Shown here one piece after another: positions 9,184 to 19,232 of a stretch of DNA of 64,000 nucleotides. The stretch covers positions 1 to 64,000 of the forward strand of contig NZ_RBZO01000007.1 in NCBI RefSeq assembly GCF_003628445.1, written 5' to 3'. The position numbers were made by a program, and so were the translations under genes. This DNA is from Oceanobacillus bengalensis (GTDB taxonomy: Bacteria; Bacillota; Bacilli; Bacillales; Amphibacillaceae). Position 1 is the first letter of the stretch. The number at the start of each line of letters is the position of its first letter. The notes below the pieces were generated by a model. It was given only the letters and a program-made list of their open reading frames with translations. It did no database searches and had not been told where the DNA came from.

Positions 9184-10377
9184 ATGAAAACTGTTGAATT
9201 AAAAGTAGCCCCTAAATTTCTTAAACAATATAAAGGCAAGTACCCACTAATCTACAAGGATGCAATAATGAATGTAAATATGTTAAAAGAGGAAGGTACA
9301 CTCGTTCATTTGGTTGATGAGTCTAATCAATTTATTGCAAAAGGTTATTATGGAAAGCAAAATAAAGGATTAGGTTGGGTGTTAAGTTACAATCAAGGTG
9401 AGAAGATTGATAAAATCTTTTTTAAAAATAAAATATCAAACGCCATAGGTAAGCGTAAGGCTTTTTACCAGAACCAAGATACCAATGCATTCCGTATTTT
9501 CAATGGTGAAGGAGACGGAATTGGCGGACTTTCGATTGATTATTTTGATGGATATTATCTAATTCAGTGGTATAGTGAAGGCATTTATTCCTTTAAAAAT
9601 CAAGTATTGAGTGCCCTAGACGAAATAGGAGGATATAAAGCCATCTATGAAAAGAAACGTTTTGATACAAAAGGAAAATATATTGATGATGACGACTTTG
9701 TAAAAGGTGAGCGTGGGGAATTCCCAATCATTGTGAAGGAAAATGGGATGAACTATGCCGTTTACCTAAATGACGGTGCGATGGTTGGTATTTTCCTTGA
9801 CCAACGTGATGTCCGTCTTGCCATTCGTGAAAAATATGCAAAAGGGAAGAATGTACTGAATACATTTTCATATACTGGTGCATTTTCCGTAGCGGCTGCA
9901 ATTGGTGGAGCTAAGAAAACAACAAGTGTCGACCTTGCTAAACGCAGTAAAAGCAAAACAATTGAACAATTTAGTGTGAATGGCATTGATGCTGAGCAAC
10001 AAGATATTATTGTAATGGATGTTTTTGACTACTTTAAATATGCGAAGCGGAAGGATTTGAAATTTGATCTAGTTGTTCTTGACCCGCCAAGCTTTGCTCG
10101 CTCGAAGAAAAGAACCTTTAGTACAGCAAAGGATTATCCAGCTCTAATGATGGATGCAATCGAGATAACAGAAAAAGGTGGCATTATTGTTGCATCAACA
10201 AATAATGCATCGTTTAGTATGAAAAAATTCAAAGGATTTATTGATAAAGGTTTTGTAGAGATGAATACAAAATATACAATACTTGAGGAGTTTAGCTTAC
10301 CAGCAGATTTCCAGGCAAATAAACATTATCTACCAAGCAACTATTTGAAGGTACTTGTTATCAAGAAAGTTAATTAA
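9184..10377 (+). CDS. Class I SAM-dependent rRNA methyltransferase (RlmI/YwbD family)
   Basis: 397 residues. There is an N-terminal PUA-like RNA-binding domain (about 1-75), a linker domain, and a Rossmann methyltransferase domain from about residue 200. That domain has VLNTFSYTGAFSVAAA (motif I), SVDLAKRS (motif II) and LDPPSFARSK (motif IV; note DPP). The layout is that of RlmI, which methylates 23S rRNA C1962, and of B. subtilis YwbD (about 396 aa). The exact target base in this organism is inferred only from the family. It is monocistronic, with a terminator 5 bases after the stop. Confidence 0.9.
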   Translation: MKTVELKVAPKFLKQYKGKYPLIYKDAIMNVNMLKEEGTLVHLVDESNQFIAKGYYGKQNKGLGWVLSYNQGEKIDKIFFKNKISNAIGKRKAFYQNQDTNAFRIFNGEGDGIGGLSIDYFDGYYLIQWYSEGIYSFKNQVLSALDEIGGYKAIYEKKRFDTKGKYIDDDDFVKGERGEFPIIVKENGMNYAVYLNDGAMVGIFLDQRDVRLAIREKYAKGKNVLNTFSYTGAFSVAAAIGGAKKTTSVDLAKRSKSKTIEQFSVNGIDAEQQDIIVMDVFDYFKYAKRKDLKFDLVVLDPPSFARSKKRTFSTAKDYPALMMDAIEITEKGGIIVASTNNASFSMKKFKGFIDKGFVEMNTKYTILEEFSLPADFQANKHYLPSNYLKVLVIKKVN

Positions 10378-10382
10378 GAAGG

Positions 10383-10422
10383 ACATGCGCTTTGATATAA
10401 TAATCAGGGCGCATGTTTTTTT
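10383..10422 (+). terminator. Terminator of the RlmI-type gene
   Basis: The stem ACATGCGC / GCGCATGT has an 18-base loop and is followed by TTTTTT. Confidence 0.8.
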
Positions 10423-10534
10423 GGTGATGCTGTTTTCATGTTGCTTTTTACTTTTCTCAGTTGAGTAAACTCTGAAGTATATGCATGTGCAAAGACTATC
10501 TAGTTAATAATATATCTCCTTGGCTTTTGAAGGT

Positions 10535-10619
10535 AACTTGATAAGAATAAGCACTCTCAAGATGGAAAATGAGTGAAATCCCCTTGAAATGAACTTGATA
10601 ATAAGCTCTCTCGAGACTG
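10535..10619. repeat. CTTGATAAG-type intergenic repeat, two units
   Basis: Two related units lie in tandem, at 10535-10565 (AACTTGATAAGAATAAGCAC...) and 10592-10619 (AACTTGATAATAAGCTCTC...). The rest of this roughly 300-base gap (10423-10740) shows no gene. Similar words occur on the other strand at 37837-37932, so this may be a dispersed, decaying intergenic repeat. Confidence 0.5.
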
Positions 10620-10740
10620 CCCGATTCTTTCGGTGAATCCCCTAAAGTACATCTACTCCGTACCGTATATTAATAATGTAATTAACAATAGTCTCATAGA
10701 AAACAGCCTTATGTTAATTCATTTATATTAGAAATTATTA

Positions 10741-10784
10741 TTGTATAATTATTCTATATAGTGCATAATAATTCATAAGTGAAT
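10741..10784 (+). promoter_or_regulatory. argF promoter with ARG box
   Basis: TTGTAT (10741-10746), 17 bases and CATAAT (10764-10769) can serve as promoter. TGCATAATAATTCA (10762-10775) fits the ArgR/AhrC operator pattern TGAAT-N4-ATTCA with one change, and ATTCATAAGTGAAT (10771-10784) is an overlapping inverted half pair. A box over the -10 element predicts repression by arginine. Confidence 0.6.
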
Positions 10785-10804
10785 ATGTAAAGGGGAGAAC
10801 TTAT

Positions 10805-11770
10805 ATGATAGTGGGGGAAAAGCCAGTCAATCTTTATAATAAAGAATTACAAGGGCGTGATTTTTTAACGCTTATTGATTATACACAAGATGAGTTAAGC
10901 TATTTGTTAGACTTAGCTGATTACATAAAAAAACAAAAGAAAAAGGGAGTAGCATTTGAACCGCTTAAAGGAAAAACGTTAGGGATGATTTTTGAGAAAT
11001 CATCTACTAGGACGCGTGTTTCTTTTGAAGCTGGAATATATCAGCTTGGTGGGTTGGGTATTTTTCTCAGTTCAAAAGATATCCAGATTGGTAGAGGGGA
11101 ATCGATCTCTGATACAGCTCAAGTACTATCAGGCTATTTGGACGGGATCATGATTCGAACGTTTTCTCAAGAATCAGTGGAGGAACTCGCAAAATATGCT
11201 AGTGTTCCGGTGATTAATGGTTTAACAGATATGTATCATCCGTGCCAAGTACTAGCTGATCTTCAAACAATAAAGGAAAACAAAGGCGTACTTAAGGGTG
11301 TAAAGGTTGTTTATATTGGAGATGGAAACAATATGGCCCATTCTTTGATGCTTGGGGCAGCTATTATGGGGATGGAATTAACGGTTGCTTCACCAAAAGG
11401 CTACCAACCAGATGTAGCTGTTGTGGAAAAAGCTAAGACATTAGCGGCTAAACACGGAGCAAAGATTAATGTTTTAGATAATCCTGAAGAAGCTGTACAA
11501 GACGCAGATGTAATTTATACGGACGTTTGGGCAAGTATGGGGCAAGAGGCTGAACAGGCGAAAAGAGAAGTAGCATTTAAAGGCTGGCAGGTAGGTTCGA
11601 AGTTGCTATCACAATCAAAGTCAGATGTAAGCTTCATGCATTGTTTACCAGCCCATCGCGGGGAGGAAGTGGCTACAGAAGTAATTGACGGTAAGCACTC
11701 CGTAGTCTTCCAGCAAGCAGAGAACCGTCTGCACGCACAAAAAGCATTAATGACAGCCTTAATGGGATAG
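10805..11770 (+). CDS. argF: Ornithine carbamoyltransferase
   Basis: 321 residues. The enzyme joins carbamoyl phosphate and ornithine to give citrulline in arginine synthesis. The carbamoyl-phosphate loop SSTRTR is at about residues 66-71. The ornithine-side motifs DVWASMGQE and MHCLPAHRGEEV (catalytic Cys about 279) are intact. The start follows AAAGGGGAG by about 8 bases. It is alone rather than in an arg operon. An ARG box over the promoter supports a biosynthetic role, not a catabolic arcB role, and no arcA or arcC genes lie nearby. Confidence 0.95.
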   Translation: MIVGEKPVNLYNKELQGRDFLTLIDYTQDELSYLLDLADYIKKQKKKGVAFEPLKGKTLGMIFEKSSTRTRVSFEAGIYQLGGLGIFLSSKDIQIGRGESISDTAQVLSGYLDGIMIRTFSQESVEELAKYASVPVINGLTDMYHPCQVLADLQTIKENKGVLKGVKVVYIGDGNNMAHSLMLGAAIMGMELTVASPKGYQPDVAVVEKAKTLAAKHGAKINVLDNPEEAVQDADVIYTDVWASMGQEAEQAKREVAFKGWQVGSKLLSQSKSDVSFMHCLPAHRGEEVATEVIDGKHSVVFQQAENRLHAQKALMTALMG

Positions 11771-11780
11771 AAAGTTCCAT

Positions 11781-11836
11781 AGACAGTGCCTGTCACTTTT
11801 CGCTTTTCGACAAAATTCGAGGAGTGACAGGCACCA
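11781..11836. repeat. GTGCCTGTCACT hairpin repeat (argF 3' side)
   Basis: GTGCCTGTCACT (11786-11797) and AGTGACAGGCAC (11823-11834) form a perfect 12-base stem with a 25-base loop containing TTCGACAAAATTCGA. It sits between the convergent argF and SDR genes and could terminate both. Related copies lie at 20269-20310, 21430-21468 and 22701-22763. Confidence 0.8.
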
Positions 11837-11851
11837 TATTAAGGCACCGCA

Positions 11852-12766
11852 TTAACCGAATACTTGACCGCCGTTGACGTGGAGTGTCTGTCCGGTAACG
11901 AATCTGGAATCATCGGAGGCAAGGTATACAAAAGTCGGGGCAACTTCGAAGGGTTGGCCTTGGCGATCCATTGGGTTACCAGCGAGTGGTATTTGATCAG
12001 CCGAGAAGCTTGCTGGTATTAATGGTGTCCATATTCGTCCAGGAGCAACCGCATTTACCCGAATACCTTTCTGTACTAGGCTATTGGCTAATGCGCGTGT
12101 AAAACCAATGTTTGCACCTTTTGTAGCGGTATAATCGATTAATTGATCATTTCCATCAAAGGTAACCACAGAAGATGTATTTATAATTGAACTACCAGAT
12201 TTTAAGTAAGGTAAAGCAGCACGTGTTGTATAAAAATGAGAGTAGATATTCACTTTAAATGTATCATCAAACTGCTCATCGGTAATATCAATTAAACTTA
12301 ATTGTTGAAATTGAATACCGACATGGTTACAAAGGATATCAAGCTTTTCAAACGCTTCAACGGTTTTCTCAACTATACCTGAGCATTGCTGTTTTTTCCT
12401 CAAATCTCCTGGAAGTAATAAACAACGCTGTCCTAGTTCCTCAATTCGGGCCTTCGTTCGATTTGCATCATCATGTTCATCTAGGTAAGAGATTGCTACA
12501 TTAGCACCTTCTTTGGCAAACGCTATAGCTGCAGCAGCACCTATTCCGCTATCTCCACCAGTTATTAGTGCGACTTTCCCTTTTAGTTTGCCACTTCCTT
12601 TGTAATTTGGGTTTTCTATAATTGGCTTTGGAACCATTAAACTTTCCACTCCTGGCTGGCGGAGCTGACGCTGTTCAGGTACGGTAAGTGCAACATCCTC
12701 ATATTGTGTTATTTTTCCGTAATTCGGATATAACGGATAGTCGCTTCTATTCCCATTTTCAGACAT
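11852..12766 (-). CDS. SDR family oxidoreductase (YhdF/YdaD type)
   Basis: 304 residues from the ATG at 12766. GGGAGGA lies 7 bases upstream of it; a longer open frame to 12817 lacks a ribosome site. The classical short-chain dehydrogenase features are present: the NAD(P) glycine motif [12 protein letters not shown], the NHVG motif, catalytic Ser in NTSSVV, and Y-x-x-x-K (YTATKGA). An N-terminal extension of about 50 residues is typical of the B. subtilis YhdF/YdaD/YhxC group, some of which are general-stress proteins. The substrate is unknown. Confidence 0.9.
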   Translation of the reverse strand: MSENGNRSDYPLYPNYGKITQYEDVALTVPEQRQLRQPGVESLMVPKPIIENPNYKGSGKLKGKVALITGGDSGIGAAAAIAFAKEGANVAISYLDEHDDANRTKARIEELGQRCLLLPGDLRKKQQCSGIVEKTVEAFEKLDILCNHVGIQFQQLSLIDITDEQFDDTFKVNIYSHFYTTRAALPYLKSGSSIINTSSVVTFDGNDQLIDYTATKGANIGFTRALANSLVQKGIRVNAVAPGRIWTPLIPASFSADQIPLAGNPMDRQGQPFEVAPTFVYLASDDSRFVTGQTLHVNGGQVFG

Positions 12767-12915
12767 GGTAATCCTCCCTATAATTGACTCTTTAGTTACT
12801 GTATGAGAAATAGGCAATTGTGGTGCATGGAAAATCTGTATTATCTGAAGGCAGGGACGTGCTCATCACGTCTACATTTGAATAGTCTAAAGGTAAGCAC
12901 ATAGGAGGTTATCGT

Positions 12916-13086
12916 ATGAACTATTATTACAACCCTGAAGTAAGGTTGCTGTTGATTAATCATTCGAATGAAACAGTGGAGATGCTATACAATGCCAATC
13001 CATCCACATGGACAATGCCTAAGATAGGGCCAAGACCCCCTTATTATACTAATCCAAGGTATGAAGCCTATTATCCTATTATTTAA
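12916..13086 (+). CDS. Small Tyr/Pro-rich protein, 56 aa
   Basis: An open frame of 56 codons starts at an ATG 6 bases after TAGGAGGTT, an excellent ribosome site. It ends just before a terminator hairpin. The product has 9 tyrosines and 7 prolines, mainly in MNYYYNP at the start and PPYYTNPRYEAYYP at the end, and has no membrane helix. Such Tyr-rich small proteins occur in spore coats, but this one is not assigned. The strong signals at both ends are why I believe it is a gene. Confidence 0.65.
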   Translation: MNYYYNPEVRLLLINHSNETVEMLYNANPSTWTMPKIGPRPPYYTNPRYEAYYPII

Positions 13087-13090
13087 GATG

Positions 13091-13130
13091 AAAAAAGTGA
13101 CGAGATAATTAATCACGTCACTTTACTTTT
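13091..13130. terminator. Convergent terminator between the 56-aa gene and thrB
   Basis: The stem AAAGTGACG (13094-13102) / CGTCACTTT (13116-13124) has A runs on one side and T-rich sequence on the other, so it can act in both directions. Confidence 0.75.
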
Positions 13131-13155
13131 ACATATTGGCTGACTAATAGGCAAT

Positions 13156-14040
13156 CTATTCTACCGTCATACCTGTTGGATCAATCGCTAATGCCTTTAC
13201 TTGATAATATGGAAGTACTTCTTGCATTTTACTTGCAATAGCTTGTCCTTCTCCTGATGGTACAATCGATAACATTGTGGGGCCAGCTCCGCTAATGATT
13301 GTTCCGTAGGCAGAAAGTTCCTTTGCCTGTTTCCGTATCTTTTCATAGTTTGGAATTAATGCTGCACGGTATGGTTCATGGAAAAGGTCATGTTCCATCA
13401 TTTTACCTGCTCGTTTATAATCACCTTTTAAAAGAGATGCAACTACAACATTGCTTACTGCGCTTGCAGCAGCAGCGAGGCTTCTAGGATAAGAGCTTGG
13501 TAAAATCTTTCTAGAAGCTTCCGTCTTTAATTCAACTTCAGGTATGTAAACGACAATATCTATATCTAACGCATGTAATTCGATTCGCTCAATTACATCC
13601 TCAATAGTAGCAGAAATAACCAATCCTCCAAATAAAGCTGGTGCGATATTATCAGGATGGCCCTCTATTTCAGTACCATAACGTAGCTTATCCTCAGAGC
13701 TTAACCCTAACCTACATGCTTGATTCGCAATTTCAATTCCGGCTAAAATTGCTGAAGCACTACTCCCTAATCCGCGAGCTAAAGGAATATTGCTTTTCTC
13801 AACAACTCTACAAGCAGGTAGCTCTTTATGATGTCGATCAGCAACTTGTTTAGAAATTTTATAGATAAAGTGATCCTCGTAATAGATGGTAGGTACGGTT
13901 GAATCTAGCTGCTCAAATACCCATTCATCTGATTCTGTTACCTCTAACGTTAGGTGAAGACCTAAAGCCAGGCCCATTGAGTCAAAACCAGGGCCAAAGT
14001 TTGCAGAGCTTGCAGGTACATTTATCCAGAATGGTTTCAT
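13156..14040 (-). CDS. thrB: Homoserine kinase
   Basis: 294 residues. This GHMP kinase phosphorylates homoserine, the step before threonine synthase. It has the N-terminal [14 protein letters not shown], the ATP loop [12 protein letters not shown] (about residues 86-97) and the C-terminal [11 protein letters not shown] motif. Its ATG overlaps the thrC stop by 4 bases (ATGA), so it is the last gene of the hom-thrC-thrB operon and translationally coupled. Confidence 0.96.
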   Translation of the reverse strand: MKPFWINVPASSANFGPGFDSMGLALGLHLTLEVTESDEWVFEQLDSTVPTIYYEDHFIYKISKQVADRHHKELPACRVVEKSNIPLARGLGSSASAILAGIEIANQACRLGLSSEDKLRYGTEIEGHPDNIAPALFGGLVISATIEDVIERIELHALDIDIVVYIPEVELKTEASRKILPSSYPRSLAAAASAVSNVVVASLLKGDYKRAGKMMEHDLFHEPYRAALIPNYEKIRKQAKELSAYGTIISGAGPTMLSIVPSGEGQAIASKMQEVLPYYQVKALAIDPTGMTVE

Positions 14041-15098
14041 ACCCGCACCATTTTATCGATGTATTCCATGACAGCAGCTTCATCATTTGGTAGGGTTACA
14101 GGATTAATTTCCATTTGGTCAATTGCGGTTTGAGGATCTTTTAATCCATTACCTGTCAGTATTGCTACAACCTTGCTCCCTTTTTCAATCAACCCTTTTT
14201 CGCATTGTCTGAGAATACCAGCAATAGAAGCACAAGAACCAGGTTCAGCAAAAACGCCTTCCGTGCGTGCAATTAATTTAAATGCATCTATAATCTCCTC
14301 ATCGGTGACGGATTCAATTTTTCCATCGGATTCATCCCTAGCGTTCACTGCAAGGCTCCAACTTGCAGGATTTCCAATGCGGATGGCAGTAGCAAGTGTT
14401 TCTGGGTTTTCAATAACCTCGTTTTTCACAATGGCTGCGGCACCTTCTGCTTCAAATCCAAACATTCTTGGAAGGCCAGTTTGTTTATGCTCGTTGTATT
14501 CTTTAAATCCTTTCCAGTAGGCACTAATGTTACCAGCGTTACCGACAGGAATTGCAAGAATATCAGGGGCACTCCCAAGTGTGTCACAGATTTCAAATGC
14601 AGCAGTTTTTTGTCCTTCTAAGCGATATGGGTTAACAGAATTCACGAGTGTGACAGGGGCTTTCTCACTTATTTCCCGCACCATTTTCAATGCCTCATCG
14701 AAGTTTCCATCAATCTCTACAATCTCTGCTCCATACATAACAGCTTGTGCAAGTTTCCCAAGAGAAACCTTGCCCTTAGGGATAACAATAATTGCTCTGA
14801 TGCCAGCACGGGCAGCATAAGCAGCTGCTGAAGCGGAAGTATTCCCAGTTGAGGCGCATATGATTGACTTACTTCCTTCTTCAATTGCTTTTGCAACCGC
14901 AACGACCATTCCTCTATCTTTAAAAGAACCAGTTGGATTGAGTCCCTCGTATTTCCCATACAGTTCAATACCGAGCTTCTTTGATAAATTCGCGAAATGG
15001 AAAAGTGATGTATTTCCTTCATGTAGTGTTAAATCTGGCGTCATCTCTGTTACAGGTAAAAATTCCTTATATTCTTTTAGCAACCCTTGCCAGCTCAT
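14037..15098 (-). CDS. thrC: Threonine synthase
   Basis: 353 residues. This PLP enzyme makes threonine from phosphohomoserine. The PLP lysine lies in [11 protein letters not shown] (about residue 60), and the phosphate-binding glycine loop is [26 protein letters not shown] and [10 protein letters not shown] are also conserved. Length fits the short (Bacillus) class. It overlaps hom and thrB by 4 bases each. Confidence 0.96.
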   Translation of the reverse strand: MSWQGLLKEYKEFLPVTEMTPDLTLHEGNTSLFHFANLSKKLGIELYGKYEGLNPTGSFKDRGMVVAVAKAIEEGSKSIICASTGNTSASAAAYAARAGIRAIIVIPKGKVSLGKLAQAVMYGAEIVEIDGNFDEALKMVREISEKAPVTLVNSVNPYRLEGQKTAAFEICDTLGSAPDILAIPVGNAGNISAYWKGFKEYNEHKQTGLPRMFGFEAEGAAAIVKNEVIENPETLATAIRIGNPASWSLAVNARDESDGKIESVTDEEIIDAFKLIARTEGVFAEPGSCASIAGILRQCEKGLIEKGSKVVAILTGNGLKDPQTAIDQMEINPVTLPNDEAAVMEYIDKMVRV

Positions 15099-16396
15099 TC
15101 TGCTGCATCTCCTTCAACTTTATAATGGCTCTTGATTTCATACACTACCTCTAATTCATGGAGCTGATTCATTGCGTTATGAAAGCTCTCCAGTGAAGTT
15201 TGATGCGTTACTACAACTATCTCTGCTTTTTTATTTTCTTTCATTGGATTTTGTAAAATTCGTTTGAAACTAATATTTGATTCGTTAAATAGGGTAGAGA
15301 TTTTGGAAAGTACTCCAGCCTCATCTTTAACATGGAGTCTTACATAATACTGAGCAAATTTCTCAGCTGATCCCTTTAATTTTTTTGTGAAATGAGGTTC
15401 TAAATATTGATTACCAGTTACCCCAAGTTGCATATTTTTAATCACAGTAACTACATCAGATAAAATTGCTGTAGCGGTAGGGAGACTTCCAGCACCTGGA
15501 CCATAGAACATAGTCTCTCCAACAGCTTCACCATATACGTAAACTGCATTGTATTCATTGTTTACACTTGCTAATGGATGGCTGTCGGATAGAAATGTTG
15601 GCTTGACATTGACGTCCAATTTGCGGTTACTAAAATCAGCATAGCCAATCAACTTCATCGTAAGGCCAAGCTGTTTACCGTAATTTAAATCTTCTAAACT
15701 GATATTCGATATTCCTTTAACTTCCACATCATTCAACTCAACATCCATTGAAAAGGCGAGACGACACAAAATCGCCATTTTTCGTGCAGCATCTAATCCT
15801 TCTACATCAGATGTAGGATCAGCCTCAGCAAAACCAAGTTCTTGGGCCTGCTTTAATGCCGTTTCATAACTGATTCCTTCATTATTCATCTTTGTTAAAA
15901 TATAGTTCGTTGTTCCGTTAACGATCCCCATTATTTTCCTAATGTGATCAGAAGACAGTCCATCTGTTATTCCCCTAAGAATTGGGATTCCTCCAGCAAC
16001 GCTTGCTTCGTAATAGAAATCACAATTGTTTCTACTGGCGGCTTCTTGGAGCTCTGGTCCATGGAGTGCAACAAGGTCTTTATTCGCGGACACAACATGT
16101 TTCTTTGCGGCAAATGCTTTTAGAATATATTCACGTGCTTCCTCTACTCCGCCCATTACTTCTACAATAATATCAATCTCTGGATTATGAAGCACATCTT
16201 CAGGATTAGTTGTGAGAAACGTCGGGTCTACATCAATTCCACGGTTCTTTTCTAAATTACGTACCAAAATTCCTTTCACATCAACATCAAGCCCGAGCTG
16301 ATGTGTTAACTTCTCTTGATGGTCTTCAATCAGCTTAACTACACCTGAACCAACTACCCCTAAACCAAGTAGACCAACAGATACATTGTTTCCCAT
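15095..16396 (-). CDS. hom: Homoserine dehydrogenase
   Basis: 433 residues. The enzyme reduces aspartate semialdehyde to homoserine, the branch point to threonine and methionine. The NAD(P) fold is at the N-terminus ([16 protein letters not shown]) and the catalytic domain carries [13 protein letters not shown] and [15 protein letters not shown]-terminal ACT domain (about residues 350-425, starting [16 protein letters not shown]) is expected to give feedback control by threonine. It is the first gene of the operon. I saw no T-box or other riboswitch upstream. Confidence 0.96.
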   Translation of the reverse strand: MGNNVSVGLLGLGVVGSGVVKLIEDHQEKLTHQLGLDVDVKGILVRNLEKNRGIDVDPTFLTTNPEDVLHNPEIDIIVEVMGGVEEAREYILKAFAAKKHVVSANKDLVALHGPELQEAASRNNCDFYYEASVAGGIPILRGITDGLSSDHIRKIMGIVNGTTNYILTKMNNEGISYETALKQAQELGFAEADPTSDVEGLDAARKMAILCRLAFSMDVELNDVEVKGISNISLEDLNYGKQLGLTMKLIGYADFSNRKLDVNVKPTFLSDSHPLASVNNEYNAVYVYGEAVGETMFYGPGAGSLPTATAILSDVVTVIKNMQLGVTGNQYLEPHFTKKLKGSAEKFAQYYVRLHVKDEAGVLSKISTLFNESNISFKRILQNPMKENKKAEIVVVTHQTSLESFHNAMNQLHELEVVYEIKSHYKVEGDAAE

Positions 16397-16562
16397 TTAA
16401 TCACCTCATGTTTTTTAGTAGAAAATTTTATTTAATACATTGTAACCATGAATGGGGGATTATAGCAATAGCGAATTTTTGAATTATTCCTTGCATTTTA
16501 AAATCAGAACCATTTTTGCCTAGAAGAATAAACTATTAATAGTAGGTAGCTATGGAGGTGGA

Positions 16563-16727
16563 ATGATGAATGATGCACTGTTAGGGATTTTGTTTCTCGC
16601 TTGCTTAGTGCTTGGTATGGTATGTGGAATGGTATTCCAATCTATAGAAATTGGTGGAGCAGTCGGTTTAGGGGTTGGATTAATCATACTTATCTTATTC
16701 AGAAGAAAAGACAATAGGAGATTATAG
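16563..16727 (+). CDS. Small two-helix membrane protein, 54 aa
   Basis: An open frame of 54 codons starts about 6 bases after TATGGAGGTGG; the second ATG at 16566 is equally possible. The product is almost all hydrophobic, with two membrane helices separated by QSIEIGG and a basic tail RRKDNRR. It is divergent from hom. It has no recognisable family. The ribosome site, compact topology and positive-inside tail make it a credible gene. Confidence 0.6.
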   Translation: MMNDALLGILFLACLVLGMVCGMVFQSIEIGGAVGLGVGLIILILFRRKDNRRL

Positions 16728-16863
16728 AAAAATTAAATCAAATACAATTTTGTTCTTCTAAAAATATGTATAAAGCTTTATCCTGCGATTTGTTAAATGA
16801 AGGTAGAATAATAAAGTGTTACATTTCGTATAATTAATACTAAATTAAATATTGATTCGAATG

Positions 16864-16898
16864 TAGACACGCCAGAGCTTTGGGTGTGTCTATTCTTT
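16864..16898 (+). terminator. Terminator before the chemoreceptor gene
   Basis: The stem TAGACACGCC / GGGTGTGTCTA, with one bulge and a G-T pair, is followed by TTCTTTTC. It would end transcripts from the 54-aa gene. Confidence 0.65.
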
Positions 16899-17014
16899 TC
16901 TAAAAGGGAGTAAGTGCTATTGGAATAGGTCACTATTTTACGAATTTGTGAACATTTATGGTAATATACAGGAGTTCAGCGAATTTGATAATTCAAATAA
17001 AGGGGGATTAATAA

Positions 17015-18555
17015 ATGAATAGAGAGAAAAACAAATTAATGCTCTATATGGCGGGAGGAGTTGTACTACTAGCTATTATAGTTAATGTATTAGGAAGAGT
17101 ATATCATCTATTTAATTTTTCACATGGTGGGGGAAGCATCGTTACATCCTTTGAGATTGAACAACAGTATGGCCTTATTCTACATATAATATTGCTGATA
17201 CCTATTCTGTTATTTATTTGGAGTCTTCTATTGTACCAGAAGAATAAAAATCACATGTACATACCTTATCTACTGACACTTACTCTTACGTTTGCAAGTA
17301 TAGCATTAATTTCTGGCGGAAATGGAAGAGTAGAGTTTCATTTTAGTATTTTTATGGTAGTTGCTGCTTTAGGGTTTTATCAAGAAATTAAGTTAATTAT
17401 GATGATGACGTGTATCTTTGCCATACAGCATATTCTAGGGCTACTGTTCTACCCTGAAATCGTTTTTGGTGTGAATCATTATATGTTTTCAATGTTTATA
17501 TGGCATGCAATTTTCTTGGTATTAACTTCACTTGCGGTTAGCTGGCAGGTTTTTAGTGGTAAAAGGATTGAAGCTTATTATCAATTTAATCAGGAGAAAG
17601 AGAGACAAGATATTATAGATAATATTGTCGGGCGTCTATCATTAACCTCAAATCAAATTTTAAATGTTTCTCAAACTATTTCGGATAATGCAAATCAATC
17701 ATTTGAATTTAGTGGTCAGTTATCTGCCTCTATGGAAGATGTCGCAAGTAATACAGAAAAACAATTAGATATTATTCAAGAAAGTAGAAATATCATTTCA
17801 TATATTAATGAAGGAATACAATCTATTAATCAAACGGCGCAGACTGCTAAACATCAAACAAATGATTCGGCGATAGAAGCACAAGAAAGTAGTAAAGAAA
17901 TTAAAACATTAGTGGAAGAAATGGAAGAAATACATAAGGATGTTAATCGTACATATATCACAATTAATGAATTAAATGAGCGTTCGAAAGCAATTGAGAA
18001 CATCACAGAAATCATTTCAGGAATTGCCGACCAAACCAATTTATTAGCACTAAATGCAGCAATCGAATCAGCTCGAGCTGGAGAGTTGGGTAAAGGTTTT
18101 ACAGTTGTTGCCAATGAAGTGAAAAAGTTAGCTGAGCAATCTCAAGTGTCTTCTAAGCATATTTCTGAAATTATTAAGCAAATGTTAGAGCAATCTGAAC
18201 CATCTGTTGTAGCAATTGCAAATGTTAAAGGTTCTATTAATAGAGGGCTAGAAATTGCAAAAAATTCTATGGTGTACTTCATCATATATCTCAAACATCA
18301 AGTGAAGTAGCAAGTCAAATCCAAGATATCTCTACATTAACGAATGATTTAACTTCTTCTTCAAATAAAATAAATAATTCAATGGAAAATATATCCAATT
18401 CTGTTAAGCAAGCAGTTTTAGGAACAAAGGATAATATGCTTGCTACGAATGAGCAGTTTCAAAATATAGAAACTACAGTATCTGTCGCTAATAAATTGAA
18501 TGATTTAACATTAGAATTAGATGGAGTTATGACAAAATTAAAAAATAATGATTAG
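17015..18555 (+). pseudogene. Methyl-accepting chemotaxis protein, single frameshift
   Basis: The first frame (17015-18310) gives about six membrane helices (residues 8-190), then a long cytosolic coiled coil. The MCP hairpin tip is intact: [20 protein letters not shown] at about residues 335-354. The frame then stops, but the neighbouring frame carries on as typical MCP coiled coil to a stop at 18553-18555. The switch fits loss of one A from the six-A run at 18259-18264. With seven A's the receptor would be about 513 residues. There is no HAMP or extracellular ligand domain, so the membrane bundle itself may sense. The break could be real or a sequencing error. Confidence 0.88.
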
Positions 18556-18594
18556 GCGATGTTATTTAGATAGTGGTAAATAAAGGATAAGCAG

Positions 18595-18626
18595 AGGCTT
18601 TGTAGGTTACTACAAGCCTTTATTAT
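18595..18626 (+). terminator. Chemoreceptor terminator
   Basis: An AGGCTT(T)GTAG / CTACAAGCCT stem with one bulged base is followed by TTTATTATT, 40 bases after the restored MCP stop. Confidence 0.7.
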
Positions 18627-18747
18627 TAAAAATAGGAGTTGGAAAAATGAATGTTCTATGGAATAAACAGGATGGTGCAGATTATTATTTAGATGATGAT
18701 TGAAATTCTTTCAGGTGGTATTTATAAAGTTAAAGGAGGATTTGACG

Positions 18748-19209
18748 ATGCGTGTGAAAGTGAAATTGGGTGACATAATTGAAGATATGGCATTTCAATC
18801 AGTTGAACATACTTCTTTTCTCAATGTTAAAACAGGAGAAGTAGTATTCGTGTCTCATGACAATATAAGAAAAGCAGATGATGGTGATTTTGATGACTTA
18901 GAAGGTTTGGATGATGAAGAAAAGGTTGCCATAGATGTCGTTGAAAATTGGGAAAACTATACGGAACTTCCGACATCCTTTGATATTAATGAATATCAGA
19001 TGATAGAAGATTTTTGTTATCGGGTGAAAGATGGGAAAAAGAGAAATATACTTTTTCGAGCAATAAAAGGTAAAGGTGCATTTAGACGATTTAAAGATAA
19101 TGCCTTTGATTTAGGTTTGATAGAAGATTGGTATACATATCGTGATGAATGTTATAAACAGATTGCAATAGATTTTTGTGAGGGATTAGGACTGGATTAT
19201 GTTGAATAA
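18748..19209 (+). CDS. UPF0158 family protein
   Basis: 153 residues from the ATG at 18748, preceded by AAAGGAGG at 8 bases; an in-frame ATG at 18700 lacks one. The acidic protein matches the UPF0158 family by the core PTSFDINEYQMIEDFCY and the C-terminal GKGAFRRFKDNAFDLGLIED. The function is unknown. A tiny open frame of 18 codons (18647-18703, with AGGAGTTGG upstream) lies just before it and may be a remnant. It is first of a run of four small same-strand genes. Confidence 0.85.
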   Translation: MRVKVKLGDIIEDMAFQSVEHTSFLNVKTGEVVFVSHDNIRKADDGDFDDLEGLDDEEKVAIDVVENWENYTELPTSFDINEYQMIEDFCYRVKDGKKRNILFRAIKGKGAFRRFKDNAFDLGLIEDWYTYRDECYKQIAIDFCEGLGLDYVE

Positions 19210-19232
19210 TTGTTGAAGGAAGGGTGATATCA

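Noticed and set aside
11515-11796. 93-codon minus-strand frame over the end of argF
   Set aside because: Antisense shadow of a conserved enzyme.
16397-16560. T-box or riboswitch before hom
   Set aside because: No T-box sequence, terminator/antiterminator pair or aptamer core was found in the leader.
18257-18270. Programmed frameshifting in the chemoreceptor
   Set aside because: Only six A's, no obvious stimulatory hairpin just downstream, and MCPs are not known to use it. A simple one-base loss or error is more likely.
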